Origin: Glandiceps talaboti
Taxonomy: Eukaryota > Hemichordata > Enteropneusta > Spengelidae
Length of the DNA: 64,000 nucleotides
Assembly: GCF_964340395.1 (NCBI RefSeq)
Contig: NC_135568.1
Span: 8,028,280 to 8,092,279 of the forward strand
Reading direction: 5' to 3'
Shown here: one piece after another, positions 22,201-34,104 of the stretch
Layout of the letters: each line of letters begins with the position of its first letter
Position numbering within the stretch: position 1 is the stretch's first letter
Program-made: the position numbers and the translations under genes
The notes under the pieces: model-generated
Database searches by the model: none
Told to the model about the DNA's origin: nothing
Seen by the model: only the letters and a program-made list of their open reading frames with translations

Positions 22201-25200
22201 ACCAAAAACACTGGCTATGCTGCAATGTTTTAAAAGTTCTTTCTTTCGACAAATATATATCCATTGATGGGCAGATGCACAGGTCTCATTCCTAGATATC
22301 ACTGTCTACTTTTCACGTTTGACTGGCTACTTTTTAACATTAGCTATATCCGTGGATGTACAGTGTACTGAGTTACACACATAGTCAGAACTGGAAATGA
22401 ACAAGAAGGTTACCTGTTTGTAAGTCACATATCCTGACAATGTGTTCACGTTATTTTCTTCTTTGTAGGCTGTACTTGCACTGGCAGCTTCATGGACATC
22501 TAGGCAAGTTGGTGAACGTACACTGACTGGTACTGTTATAGATAGTGGTGATGGAGTAACACATGTGGTACCAGTGGTAGGTGTTGGATTTATATTTTAA
22601 GCAACTGTGTCTTGTCTCACTCCAACAGATACATGTTAGTGGGTCCAATGAACATTGTATTGTGGTAAGTTCATGGCGTTGAAAAAATACATACATCCAT
22701 TTGCACACACATACATGCAGATACACTCATACAGAGACATACTTATGTACGTATGTACACACACACACACACACACACACACACCTTAACTTATACTTGG
22801 TATGTGCTGACCTTGATACAGAAGGATATGGAAAAGACATCGTGCATGCCTTCAAATAGGCGTAGGTTCCAGGCTAACATTGTTAACTTTATGTTGATTA
22901 TTGTCTTGTCTTTTCTCAGGCTGAAGGCTATGTGATTGGAAGTTGTATTAAACACATACCCATTGCTGGCCGTGATATCACTTTCTTTATTCAACAACTG
23001 CTCAGAGAAAGAGAAGTGGGAATTCCCCCAGAACAATCTTTGGAGACAGCCAAAGCAATCAAGGTAAGGTCAAATTCGCAACCTTGAAAACTAACTTTTA
23101 CAATTTTCCATTTTGATTACCCGGATTAGCTTGTTGTGAATATTTGTATTTCTTTATGCCTGTCCAGTGAAATATTTACAGTTGTGACATATTTAGTACA
23201 ACTGAATTACACAAACTATAGACATGGTAATCTGACTGTCAAAAATGTTGCAAAGTGACTGTCAAGGTTACAAGGTGACTGACTAAGTTGTTAGAAAGTG
23301 ACTGTCAAGGTTGTTACACAGTGACTGTCAAAGTTGTTACAAAGTGACTCAAAGTTGTTACAAAGTGACTCTTTCAAAACTGTAACAATATGTGTGTATG
23401 TCAAAGTTGTTACAGAGTGTCTTTCTGTGGAAGCTGTGACAAATTTTCCATCAGTCAAATTTGTCACAAAATATCTGCTTGTCAAAGCTGTTACAAAGTG
23501 TGGGTGTGAAATGTCTGTAATATAGAGTTAATGGTAAGCATTTTCATTATAGTAATGTTTATTAGTAATTTTAATGGTCTCCCAATGTTTCATATTTCAG
23601 GAACGATGGGGTTACATTTGTCCAGACATTGTCAAGGAGTTTACCAAATATGATACTGATCCTGGTAAATGGATGAAGAAGTATGAAAGCCAAAATGCTA
23701 TCACAAAACAACTATTTTCTGTTGATGTGGGTTATGAAAGATTTCTTGGACCCGAAATATTCTTTCATCCAGAGGTAAGTTTATTTTTTCCACTGTGTGT
23801 CAATATCGTTAACTCTTCAGGCAGCTGCAGGTGTTGTTTACTTGTAAACATGTCACAGGATTACACCAGAATATACATATGGTGACTGTGATATTTAGAC
23901 TATGATCCTTTGATCCTCAAATATGACTCTGGTAATCGAGCCTTCAGTTAACTGCAAACTAAATCTATTGTTCGTCAATGTGGTAGATTACACAAGTGGG
24001 TGATAGTGGTTCCTCTGTTGTGTGATTGTAATCACCCTGTGATCAAGATAGTGTGAACATTGGAAGTACTAAAACAGTACACTGCAAGTTTGTATGAAGC
24101 TCTGTGACACCACTCTACTAAGACTATGATTAAACCAACGTCCATTCAATAACTTATGACCATTGTATCAACATGTTGCAGCAATAGTTTCAGTTTATGT
24201 CTATCTTAGTAAACCACAGGCTCAATTACCAGAGCAATACCAATACAAATGTCCAACATGTGTATAAGACATGTATGTTTATGTGGCATGCAGGCAGTGT
24301 ACATGAACAAGTATAATAGTTATTAGTACATACATGTAATCGAAAATTGTGATTTTCACAAGATTTTGACAATCATATTGTGTAAACATTACAAAGCCCT
24401 GTCTCCATGGGTCTTATCCCTGCCTTTACTCATACATTATGTGAATACAACTTACTTTATACTACGCTCTGTGAGTCAGATGTTTCACTGGCTGGGGTAC
24501 TATAGGAAGGCCTGGGTAACCCTGGGATAGACTGTGGACTGACTGGGACAGCCTGAACAGTTCCCCATGATGTGATAGCAAGCGTTCAACAAAACCCTGT
24601 TACGTAGTCTCAAGCCTGAATGGAGTTCTGTACAGATGTGTGTATATGTGTGCCTGGGTGACACCAGGATAGCCTGTGGACTGACTGAGACCACCTTGAC
24701 AGTTCCACAGCAATGTGATATAGAGTGTGCAACATAGCCCTGTCCCAAACCTGAATGGAACTCTGTAGAATTGTGTGTATACATGTGTATGTCTCTGCAT
24801 AAGACAAAGGTTTGAAACAGTTCCCAGCACAGAAACTCTTTTTTAAAGGAATCTGAATTGAAGCCATGTCCTTTGAATATTATACTTAATATTTACTTAC
24901 TGATTTTATTCATCTAGTTTTCTAACCCAGACTATTCTACTCCAATATCAACTGTTGTGGATGACGTTATCCAGAATTGTCCCATTGATACAAGAAGACC
25001 GTTATACAAGGTAAGACATAAAAAAAAATTGTGTGGTTCCTATTACATTCAATTTTAAAATAGGTGGGGTAGGTAGATTTTTTATTTTATTTTATTCTAT
25101 ATATTTCTTCATGTGTGAGAGTCTAGTTCAGGTTTTCCATTGTTTTCCAAATGGTCTCTGTGTTGTTTATTTCTTCCTATCAGATGTACAGCTATTACAG

Positions 25201-25840
25201 ATTGGAAGAATAGTTTTATAATGTCTTTTTAAGTTGATATCACTGTCCGCACCCACTATTTCTTGTGAGACTTCACGATTTTATTATTATTTTTCTCGAA
25301 TATACATAAAAAAAAGTTTAGGGTCGGTGTGAAAACTAGGTGCGGTTGGGTAACCGGAACCAACAACTTTTTTTATTTGGCCTAAATACAGTGATTGCAA
25401 AGACTTGCTATAGATTATCTATATAATAAAAATACCATGCAAAAGTCAACTTACTGTGTTTTAACAGAAAATTTGGGATTTATACCCAGCTTGTTGTATG
25501 TCACAACCACCTCTACATGGATGTCATCAAACTTGTTGTTGTCTTCAACATAATGTATCTATCGGCTAGTAGTGACAAAGGCCCCTTAGGTCACTCATAT
25601 TTTCCATGGCTGATGAATGAAGAAAAATATTGGGGAATAATACCTAATGTATTTCGCCACTTTTTGTCACAGAATGTTGTGTTATCTGGAGGGTCAACTA
25701 TGTTCCGCGACTTTGGACGCAGACTACAACGTGACTTGAAACGTGTGGTTGAGTATCGGCTAAAGGTCAGCGAAGAACTTAGTCAAGGCAGGATAAAGGT
25801 AAGTTGTACCACATACTGCACACACACACATACATACACA

Positions 25841-25891
<51 letters not shown>

Positions 25892-27790
25892 TCACACACA
25901 TAGATACATACACATAAACATACATACACTCACTCACACATACATACATACACAGACACACATGCATGCTCGCACTCACACACATACATACATACATACA
26001 TACATACATACATACATACATACATACATACATACATACATACATACATACATACATACATGGACAGGCAGACAGACACACAAAGACATCCTGATACCAA
26101 TATACATGGTCTGTTGCAACTATAAACCTGTGTATCTGTATACCTTATTCTGACACAAAAAAGTACTTAACATTAATTCTTTGTAAATCTTTGAGATTTG
26201 ATAAATATGGCAAATGCAGAATTTGCCATAAAGCTCAAGAACAGCTCAAGAATCACTTTCCAATAAGGCTGGCACCCAGCTGGTGCTGACATTGATTATC
26301 TACTGGAAGGATGAATGTGGTGAGCTTGTAAGAAACTTGCAACATCGCTAAATTTTAACCGATTATTGTTACCTTCCTGTGACAGCCAAAACCCATAGAT
26401 GTACAAGTTATATCTCATCATATGCAAAGGTATGCTGTATGGTTTGGAGGCAGTATGCTGGCATCAACTGTAAGTACCAGATACACAATTCACATAGAGC
26501 TTGACAAGAATTCTATACCACCTTGGCACATCATAAAATGAGCAATCATTCCATTTCTTAGTCCACACAATGATGACTTCCATTCCTTGCATTACACATG
26601 CCTATAACTACAGGCACACATGAGAATTAGTCGACCTTCGTGTTCTATTTTGACCTGCTAGCTAATAGATAAAATGGTACCAAGAATTCAATGCTTTTGT
26701 TCTGTGCTTCAAAATTAAACAAATTCAGATAATTGGTATTTTTGTAGTGCCCAGAGAGTAAATGTACTACTATGTTGGGTCCTATCTGTCAGTCTGTGTG
26801 TCCATTATCATATGTATCTCAGACATGCATGGTATGATTTCAACCAAACCTGGCACAAATATCAGATGTCATAGTAGACATGCATGTCGCTTTGTTTCAC
26901 GACCCTTGTGATAATAGCTGAATGGCGGCTATATTTGTTGCAAACATTCAGATTTTGTCCAGTGACTATAAATAGACCCCTCATTTGAGTGTCTCCACCC
27001 ACATTATCCGTACTGCTGAGACTTGATATTTGATCTTGACCCCTATGTTCAAGGTCACATAACCAAAAGCTTTCAAAGTGTATATGTACACATCTGACAT
27101 GCATGTGCTGAATTCAAGAGTAGTAAAAAATATGAGAGTGCAGCCACATCTTTTCATTTACCCCTTGTCACCATTTCACTTTCTTCTGTATGACATAACA
27201 ATGTGACTTTAGGACTCTGTTATTACATTAGGTCAGTTACCAACATGTGGTGTGTAGGATCTCATAAAACACCATTTTATGCAGGGCGGTGCACTATAGT
27301 GCCATCTGTGTTAAACATCACAACACATGCAGATTTCAACCAAACCTGGCACAAATGTCAGATATGTTCAATATGTACATCTTTTTATTTTGTGACACAC
27401 ACATGATAGTATAACTGAATGGCAACCCTCTTTGTCATGAAATTCAGATTATGAATTAGTAAGTTGAAATTTTGGGTACTCTGTCTCTGACAAAGACTTG
27501 TTATTTTAGCAGACAATCATGATGTGTTTTCTCTTGAGTTTTACTGCTACAAGCACTAGAGCTGCAACGGGAACATGATTTTGAAACCTTTTGAAACGAG
27601 TTAATTTGCTCAAATATGTCTACGGCATGAAACACCTTTAGCCTGCATTTGACCAAGTTTGTCTGAATTCTTTGTGTTTTTTCTTGCATTTCAGCCTGAA
27701 TTTTACCAAGTTTGTCATACAAAGGCAGATTACGACGAACATGGTCCAAGCATCTGTCGACACAACCCAGTCTTTGGAACAATGGCATAG
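19295..27790 (+). CDS. ACTR3: Actin-related protein 3 (Arp2/3 complex subunit)
   Basis: Complete 12-exon gene, 418 codons, exactly the human length. Exons: 19295-19338, 19992-20047, 20515-20639, 21185-21295, 21771-21866, 22469-22576, 22920-23063, 23601-23774, 24918-25010, 25673-25798, 26386-26469, 27695-27790. All introns are GT-AG and the frame is continuous. Arp3 pairs with Arp2 to nucleate branched actin filaments at the cell cortex. Seen: N-terminal [18 protein letters not shown] (phosphate loop 1), [10 protein letters not shown] at residues 167-176 (phosphate loop 2), [15 protein letters not shown] at 321 (nucleotide pocket), [11 protein letters not shown] near 377-387 and the C-terminal [11 protein letters not shown]. 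Colinear with vertebrate Arp3 and differing mostly by conservative changes. Introns 3 and 11 carry copies of the following exon's acceptor. The gene lies between two identical inverted transposons. Confidence 0.98.
20775..21184 (+). repeat. 40-bp minisatellite copying the exon 4 acceptor (Arp3 intron 3)
   Basis: About ten tandem units of 40 bp, each equivalent to CATTTGTAG followed by TACCCAATTCGA, i.e. the 3' splice site plus the first codons of exon 4 (exon start 21185). Acceptor positions of the units: about 20785, 20828, 20870, 20909, 20946, 20983, 21023, 21063, 21103 and 21143. Five keep AG (20785, 20909, 20983, 21063, 21143) and the others have lost it. The array fills most of the intron. 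Confidence 0.93.
21902..21929. other. Perfect short hairpin in Arp3 intron 5
   Basis: CAATGGTGTTG and CAACACCATTG form an 11-bp perfect stem with a 6-base loop, 36 bases after the exon 5 donor. No known RNA family recognised. Confidence 0.5.
22758..22784 (+). repeat. (CA)n microsatellite, Arp3 intron 6
   Basis: Short uninterrupted dinucleotide run. Confidence 0.9.
23235..23520 (+). repeat. Degenerate minisatellite of about 23 bp, Arp3 intron 7
   Basis: Irregular tandem copies of TGTCAAAGTTGTTACAAAG with variable spacing, about 11 copies. Unlike the intron 3 array, the unit does not match either neighbouring exon boundary. Confidence 0.8.
24509..24790 (+). repeat. Tandem dimer of about 140 bp, Arp3 intron 8
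   Basis: Two diverged copies (about 24509-24648 and 24650-24790) sharing CCTGGGT, GGACTGACTG, ACAGTTCC and CCTGAATGGA in the same order. Confidence 0.75.
25565..25650 (+). repeat. Dispersed repeat fragment, Arp3 intron 9
   Basis: The sequence around GTGACAAAGGCCCCTTAGG and TTTTCCATGGCTGA recurs on the minus strand at 48105-48185 and 54752-54800, so it is an interspersed repeat. It ends only about 20 bp before exon 10. Confidence 0.7.
25819..26060 (+). repeat. (CA)n and (CATA)n microsatellites, Arp3 intron 10
   Basis: CA run at about 25819-25886, mixed CA/CATA, then a clean CATA array at about 25979-26060. Confidence 0.95.
26740..27410 (+). repeat. Repeated segment in Arp3 intron 11
   Basis: CAACCAAACCTGGCACAAAT occurs near 26840 and again near 27338, each followed by related sequence (TCAGAT, then CTGAATGGC further on). 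Probably two partial copies of a dispersed repeat. Confidence 0.5.
27636..27694 (+). repeat. Duplicated exon 12 acceptor in Arp3 intron 11
   Basis: TTTAGCCTGCATTTGACC and the following AAGTTTGTC (27637-27663) copy the true boundary TTCAGCCTGAATTTTACC and AAGTTTGTC (27690-27716) 53 bp downstream. The decoy keeps AG at 27640-27641. Confidence 0.85.
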
Positions 27791-28800
27791 ATGAATATAT
27801 GGTATTATAGTCAGCCAAACTTTATGGATGAATAGCCTTCTTGAAGTCTTCAAATTCAAAATGACAAAACGGAGAATTCCTTTAAATTTTTATGGATATT
27901 ATCAATACACCCTTCATATACTGTATATTTAAGAAACCAACCGTTGGAAAATCATGCTATGATTTGTTTTCACACAATTTAAAGAAGTTTAATTTCTCAA
28001 AAATTGACAAATCCACTTGATGTAGAGATGTACAATTGTTTCATACCAGAGATCATACAGATGATAATGATGCCGACAATTACAATAAGATATGTGGTTA
28101 TTTTAAACCCCCTCCCATGTATTTTAGACAGCTATTTAGTACAAAAGTTTTGTAATATTTTGTAGAAGAATACACTGGAATTGGAATGTTAAATTTCTGT
28201 TTATATTCTTTGCGATGATAGCTATATGAAGAAGTGGGATTTTCACAACTGCTTTTTTGCAATTTAAGTCGAGCAGGTTACTGACGTTGTTTACCAGTAG
28301 GTTTAAGTTTTATGCGATACATGACTTCCTTGGTGTCTAAAAACAAATGTACTTACAACCTATAACACCAAAGTGAAGCATTCTCTGTATATACCACAAT
28401 CGTTTATAGCATCCATATTAAGTGTAAAAGTATACTGTTTCATTTGCTAATTGACCACTTTAGAAAGGCCACATGTTGGGTTTGTAAATAAACCAATTGA
28501 AACAGTATACTTTTATACTTGATATGAATGCTATAAACGAGTGTAGCACATAGAGAAAGTGCTTTACTTCAGTGTTACTCATTGTAATATGAATGCTATA
28601 AATGAGTGTAGCACATAGAGAAAGTGCTTTACTTCAGTGTTACTCATTGTAATATGAATGCTATAAATGAGTGTAGCACATAGAGAAAGTGCTTTACTTC
28701 ATTGTTACTCATTGTACAATAATAGTGCAAAGGATATGTTGAGAAATGTGTAACTGATTCCACATGAAATTGTGACACATTCACAGTAAATAAAACAATA
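27791..28800 (+). other. Arp3 3' untranslated and downstream region
   Basis: No coding. AATAAA signals at 28487-28492 (inside a MITE) and 28789-28794 are candidate cleavage signals, with an AATAAG variant near 28084. The actual end cannot be decided from sequence. Confidence 0.45.
28364..28715. mobile_element. MITE of about 213 bp with tandem triplicated right arm
   Basis: Arms of about 75 bp are inverted (left AACACCAAAGTGAAGCATTC to GTATACTGTTTCA near 28442; right TGAAACAGTATAC near 28498 to ACTTCAGTGTT at 28576) around a short centre. The right arm is followed by two further tandem copies with an exact 65-bp period (units start 28521, 28586, 28651). A second copy lies at 34105-34419. Confidence 0.85.
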
Positions 28801-30185
28801 TACAATAGAGTCAGTGTTATTTACAGTTTGCAGTAGTACACCTCTTACCAGACAAGTTTTAGCAAGTTTCAAAAAAAAACTTTGAGTAACTTTGGTTAGA
28901 GTGCTTGGCAAAGGAACTTCCACATTTCGCGGTTTAAAATCCTCTGCATTGAAGGGTAGATGTCATTCACTCCAAGTTATGTACTTTCATGGAGTCACTG
29001 GCACACAATTTCTCAGTTGGCTGTGATCAGAAGGTCATTTACTACCATTTGCTTCACTGCCACCCAACTATTACAGCGAGATATTGACAGCCTTCCCTAC
29101 CCAAGGTAGTGCAAAATGTTCCTTCAAGGGAGCAACAACAATGAACTGGATGCAGTCAGAGAGAATGAACCATTAAATACAAGCTCCGGAATGGACTGCA
29201 TCCAGTTTCACTTGTTTCATGTACTACTATCAGTTCATCAATAGACCATCAACAGTGTACAACAGAAGTGCAAGTAAGGTTGAAAAACATCTGCAATGCA
29301 CTCTAGAAGTTGGAGCACTTTGCCAATTTGTAAGTAAATGCTTGAACATCAGAAACAACTTAGTTGCTTCATTTTACACATCACTTCCCCTCACCATATG
29401 AAATACTCTGTAATATACAGATATAGAATATATACCCAGGACTTCATTTTGTTGAATTGTGTGGCTGTTTTCTTTATGCTTCTGTTAAGTACAGGGAACA
29501 TTGCATTTCATATCCAGGAATTATATAGTAATCTTTGTATACAGCTGCAAAGAATGAAAAGCCTTACATTACAATAACACACGTCACATTGTCTGCGTTG
29601 AGAGACCCAAGGGTTGCGTATGTATTTCATTTGTAAGGTAGGATTAAAACATGGAAATAAAAAAGTATCTTTTCTTTGGGTATGTGCTGTTGATGTCTTT
29701 ACTACCCAGAATATTACTAGCCCAGAGGGGCTACAGAAATTACCCTATATTAAAGGGGCAAGGTCAATAGTTCAAACTTAATTCTCTAAGTCGGACGTCT
29801 GACACCTCCTACCCCCACCTTAGTTGTGTGTGTGTGTGTGTGTGTGTGAATGACAAGTCAAGACAAGACATGAGACCTGATAAAGAGTCTTGTCTGTCTA
29901 TCTGTGTGTGACAGTAATGACGTCACCTGTCCAGGCTTATCAGCCTGCCCTAATATGGAGAAAGGGAAATTAGACCACGCCCACTATGGCTTATCTGTCA
30001 GTCTATGGGTGACTTAAAGAAACGAAGTCAAAAACCACTGGGAAGAATATTTTATTATATCGGTAGGGATGTTGATTTCAGTTTCTAGTTGAGATGTGTT
30101 CAAGACAAAGTATACATAACTGCTAAGCGACAAGACCACGCCCATAGCAACTGCCAAATGATATTGCATATTGCAAAGGTAATAA
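28801..30185. other. Intergenic between Arp3 and the right TIR element
   Basis: A short GT run at 29825-29848. GACCACGCCCA occurs twice (about 29973 and 30133). No coding exon recognised. Confidence 0.5.
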
Positions 30186-33163
30186 CAGTCGGATCGCTAG
30201 CCTGCGGAAATGGCCGGCAAGATCAAACGAATTAATTTGAAATTAACCGCCACAGTGAACGCTCACTCACGCTAAACTCAAAGATTTCAAAAGAGCATTT
30301 TCGATATTTCTAAGAGAGATACCAGCTCGAAACTTTCACAATATATTTACAATAGTACCGTCTTCATGTGTCGAATTTTTTACGAAGTTTTACCGTAACA
30401 GTCTTTAGAAAATGTGATTCTGCTATCACGAGTTCGGATGAAGGACCTATGGTTCACGCACAAAAAATACGATAAAAAAGTTCAAATTCCATTTTTACAT
30501 GTCTTCAAAAACAGAACTGTAAAGTCTCCTGTAGTGGGGGCTCGAAACAACGGAGAAAATCGACGGCGAAATCGACCCTCCGTCACAAGCCTAGCACAAG
30601 AAGCGGACGCGTTAACTAGGTCAACCTTGTTATTTTATGACGTCATACGCTGACTCGTTCCAACTGTGGAAATTACAAGTTTATATCTGTTGTCGAGGTT
30701 AAAGGGTTAGTGAAAGAAATCGTACCAAAGAAATACTCTTTGATGAACACTTTTACAAAAATAGTCTACTTAATATATATTTGTGTAATCAAATGCGTTA
30801 CGGTTGTAATTATAAGCTTTATTTAAAATACTACATGAACGAGGTTGTCATGGCCATGCGTTATTATTGCGGGAACCAGTCAGTCCGAGCGATCTTGAAA
30901 GGCAGACGGACGGGTCAACCGAAAATTACACAGCTCTTCCCGTGAAACTGGTAAGTGACGGGTAAAAGTGAGATTGCATTTATAAGTGGAGTAACAATAA
31001 CTGTGATCGGTGTGGAATTTTTGTATCAGTACGAAACGAATGATGTTCTGGTTTTCAAAGCCTGGCATGACTCGAAAGCACACGGTAAAATCCAGTGTTA
31101 CGTTGTACCATGGATGTATTAGCTCCAATGTACATAATTATTTGAAAACTCAATGCAGTGGTCAATGTTCAAACATTTCTTTCTTGCTGTTCGTATTAGG
31201 ACATTTGTAACTATTGTAGTTTTGTTTTAGAAAAAGAGAAGCATGTACATTGGATATCCAACAGTTGCTGTTCATGTCGTGTAACTTTGACATTCCAGGC
31301 TGTACATGTAAACCTAACTAATACTTTATAGGTTGCGATTATACGTAAGTGTAAGTGAAAAATTCAAGTGAAAGTGGGTTTAAATGTACTTGTGTATATT
31401 AGAATAAGGGAGCTATTGTATTGTGTATTAATGACTGAAATGCTGAGGTCTATTATCATCATCATTATTATATATTATTATTTAATTGTGATTATTTCAT
31501 TTATTTTAAAACTTTTTTGGGGTGATACACTCGATCACATACATAACAAAATCCAAATAAAACAAAACCATACAAAGTTTAACATTACAAACAACAAAAA
31601 ATGCATTAAAGAAGGTAGAAGTTATATGATTATTAATATGGGTTTGCTATTTGCCATTGTTCTGATACAATTACAAGTGGTTGCAGTTTAATTGTATTAT
31701 TTCTCAAAACAAAATTTCAACCTTGTGTGTAACTTGTAATATGTTTATGTTTTTTTTATAGTGAAACATGGCAAGTTTTTCTATTTCAATGGTACTATTG
31801 TACCAATCACGAAGATGGGTAAAGCAAATCGTAAGATTATTAAAGTTTTCAAGATTGGCCACAAGGAAATATATACTCAGTCAGACATTTTCTCAGATTT
31901 TGATACTTTCAAAATCCTTGTTACAAACCCCATTCTCATTGGATTGGCCAGAGAATGTGTTGGAAGAAATGAACATAGATAGTGATGAAGAGCAGTCAGA
32001 GATTATATAATATGTAAATATTGATTTTAAAAATATATATTTAAAAAATAAACAAGTGTTTATAAGTAAAACATGTGTATTTCCTTATGTGATATACTTG
32101 TGTATGCATTCTGCTTTGGTGTTGCATGTCTTTTTACTTTAGCTCAGCTTGGAATGAAATGTTTGGAAAAAGTCAAAATAACGTGTAAAAACATACCAAG
32201 TTCAAGATTGTAACTCAATAAATGACATGAAATTAAAAGATGGAGAAACAACTATTAATCATTGTACCATTACACACTTTTTGATACTTTCAAAATCCTT
32301 GTTACAAACCCCATTCTCACCTATTATGGTCACTTTAGTAGTCCCCTTTTAAGTTAAATATTATGTCAAACAGAACAAAATACAGCTATACTATGTGAAG
32401 TGGAAGTATGCGCAAACATTTGTCCCATGATATATTACTGTGTAAAGGATTGAAGAAAAACATGCACAACACTGACTAAGTGTGAGTTTCTCATTTACCC
32501 CTCCTGATTCCTATACAGATTGTTGATAAAACTGTTGAAATTGTATAATATAAAAAAGGGAAACTACAACTCGACCATGGACAAATGATATTGACTGTAG
32601 ATGTAGTATCAGCTGTAAGAAAAGTGTGCAGTAGAATAGAATCCTTAGTAAATGACCAGAGATGACCCCAATGTGGCTGTTACGTAACACCCACCACCAC
32701 TGAAAACTCATTGATACAGTGTGACCTCTCTGCACTGCTACCTAAAAAGGTTGGACTTGGCCCTCACGCAAACTTAAATGGATTGACATTCATAGGTAAT
32801 GTAGTTGAAGTGTTCCTCTAACTATATGGGTAGTTTGAAATAGTGGAGTACATGGAAACACTAAAAAGTAATACATTGTTTGGAGATCATGGTGGTGTAA
32901 CCATACAGGATTTTTTGAATCGACAAGAACCCAGTTACTTTATAGTAATATCACACAAAAAATACATCAATGGAACCCTCTGAATGTCCTTGACAATCTC
33001 GTGAAAAAATTACGTTTCTGTAAATTCACCGTGAAATGTTATTAGAGTTTGAAAATAACACTGACTTGTATGCAAATGAGGCATTCAAAACCAAACGACT
33101 GCTTATCTTTGTTTGCTTTGTATGACTCCCTACTGTGCTGACTGCAGGCTAACTATCTGACTG
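30186..33163 (+). mobile_element. 2,978-bp TIR DNA transposon, right copy
   Basis: Inverted, indel-free copy of 14865-17842. Termini: CAGTCGGATCGCTAGC at 30186 and, in reverse, CAGTCAGATAGTTAGC at 33163; 18 of 22 terminal bases match between the two ends. ATAA flanks both sides of this copy. An open stretch at 31761-32010 follows a good acceptor (TTTTTTTATAG) and ends with an acidic tail (ENVLEEMNIDSDEEQSEII) and then A/T-rich sequence with AATAAA, so a 3' terminal exon of an element gene is possible. Family unassigned. Confidence 0.85.
31761..32010 (+). pseudogene. Possible broken terminal exon of the TIR element
   Basis: Two overlapping frames are open. One starts at 31761 with a plausible basic N-terminal half (KMGKANRKIIKVFKIGHKE) and ends with a weak C-terminus. 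The other, at 31768, has an unconvincing N-terminal half but ends in a natural-looking acidic tail. A 40-bp stretch beginning TTTTGATACTTTCAAAATCC, between the two good halves, is repeated exactly about 380 bp downstream (near 32278). A 40-bp insertion would explain the frame change. The mirror copy is at 16018-16267 on the minus strand. No homologue recognised. Confidence 0.35.
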
Positions 33164-33704
33164 ATAACAGGGATAGATAGGCAAATAAATAATCAAAAAA
33201 TGTTTGAACAAATTACACTCACGTTTCGCCGCTGGGGGCGCACTTTCTGTGCCTTACAGAGGGACGTACAAATGTCACGAAGTCGATCAGGCAGCAAGAC
33301 ATAGACCTCAACGAAAGGGTTTCGTGTGGACTAATGTCCTCGTGGCGGCATTTCGAAACCAACCCAGTCTCTTTTGTTTAATATTTTTTTCTTTTCAATG
33401 GTTATACACAGTTTCTCAGTTAAACACAGTAAATTACATAGTTTCGTCTCATTAGCATAAGCTGCTGCTGTGCTAATAATGTATGGTGAAGTTGATGCTT
33501 TCCTTTCAGACCCATTATTTTGGATAACTCTGCTGTGCTGAACTGAAGTCTTCTGTGGGTGAAGCTGTGCTTATCGATTTTGTGTACCTTTACAAATTCT
33601 CTTTTCAGTTAATCTAAACGATATTGTTTCTCACTAACTACATGTAATACCGGTGACAATATTTTTAAAATAATTATTCGTAAATACCTAAAAGTGCCAT
33701 TATG
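33164..33704. other. Intergenic, nothing firm
   Basis: A CG-containing stretch around 33220-33350 is open for 83 codons from 33204 but shows no domain or splice context. Confidence 0.4.
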
Positions 33705-34098
33705 TTGTATTATGACCATCCTTGAATAGAATATTAACTCACAAGTGACTGTGGTGTAACTACACTAACACTTTGCCCCAGATTCATAGTTGTCACGTGA
33801 CCCATCGGACATATGATGAGAGTATCATGTGACCCACTACAAAAACTATGATGATCATTATACAGTCATGAACACCCAGTATACATTATTCAGACATGAA
33901 AGAATTTGAACTTGACTCTATGTAATGTTCTAAGTTGGTCGACATATCACGTGATTTGTAAAATCAATGCCAGAAATTATAGGAATCATTGGAATGCCAA
34001 TGTTATCTATTGGTGTTACCACACTGTCAACAGCAGTATCTAGAGCACAGCCACGTGTGGGCTAATATATATTCAAGGATGGTCATGATACAAAATAC
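33705..34098. mobile_element. TIR element of about 394 bp
   Basis: TTGTATTATGACCATCCTTG at the left end is mirrored by CAAGGATGGTCATGATACAA at the right end, with similarity for about 36 bp. No open frame. It ends 6 bp before the MITE at 34105. Confidence 0.7.
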
Positions 34099-34104
34099 AA
34101 CCAA

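Noticed and set aside
27501-27859. Antisense open frames over the last Arp3 exon
   Set aside because: Shadow of exon 12 and its duplicated acceptor.
14864-33164. Simple inverted segmental duplication as the explanation of the mirrored arms
   Set aside because: Each arm has its own terminal inverted repeats and unrelated flanks, so two transposon insertions explain it better.
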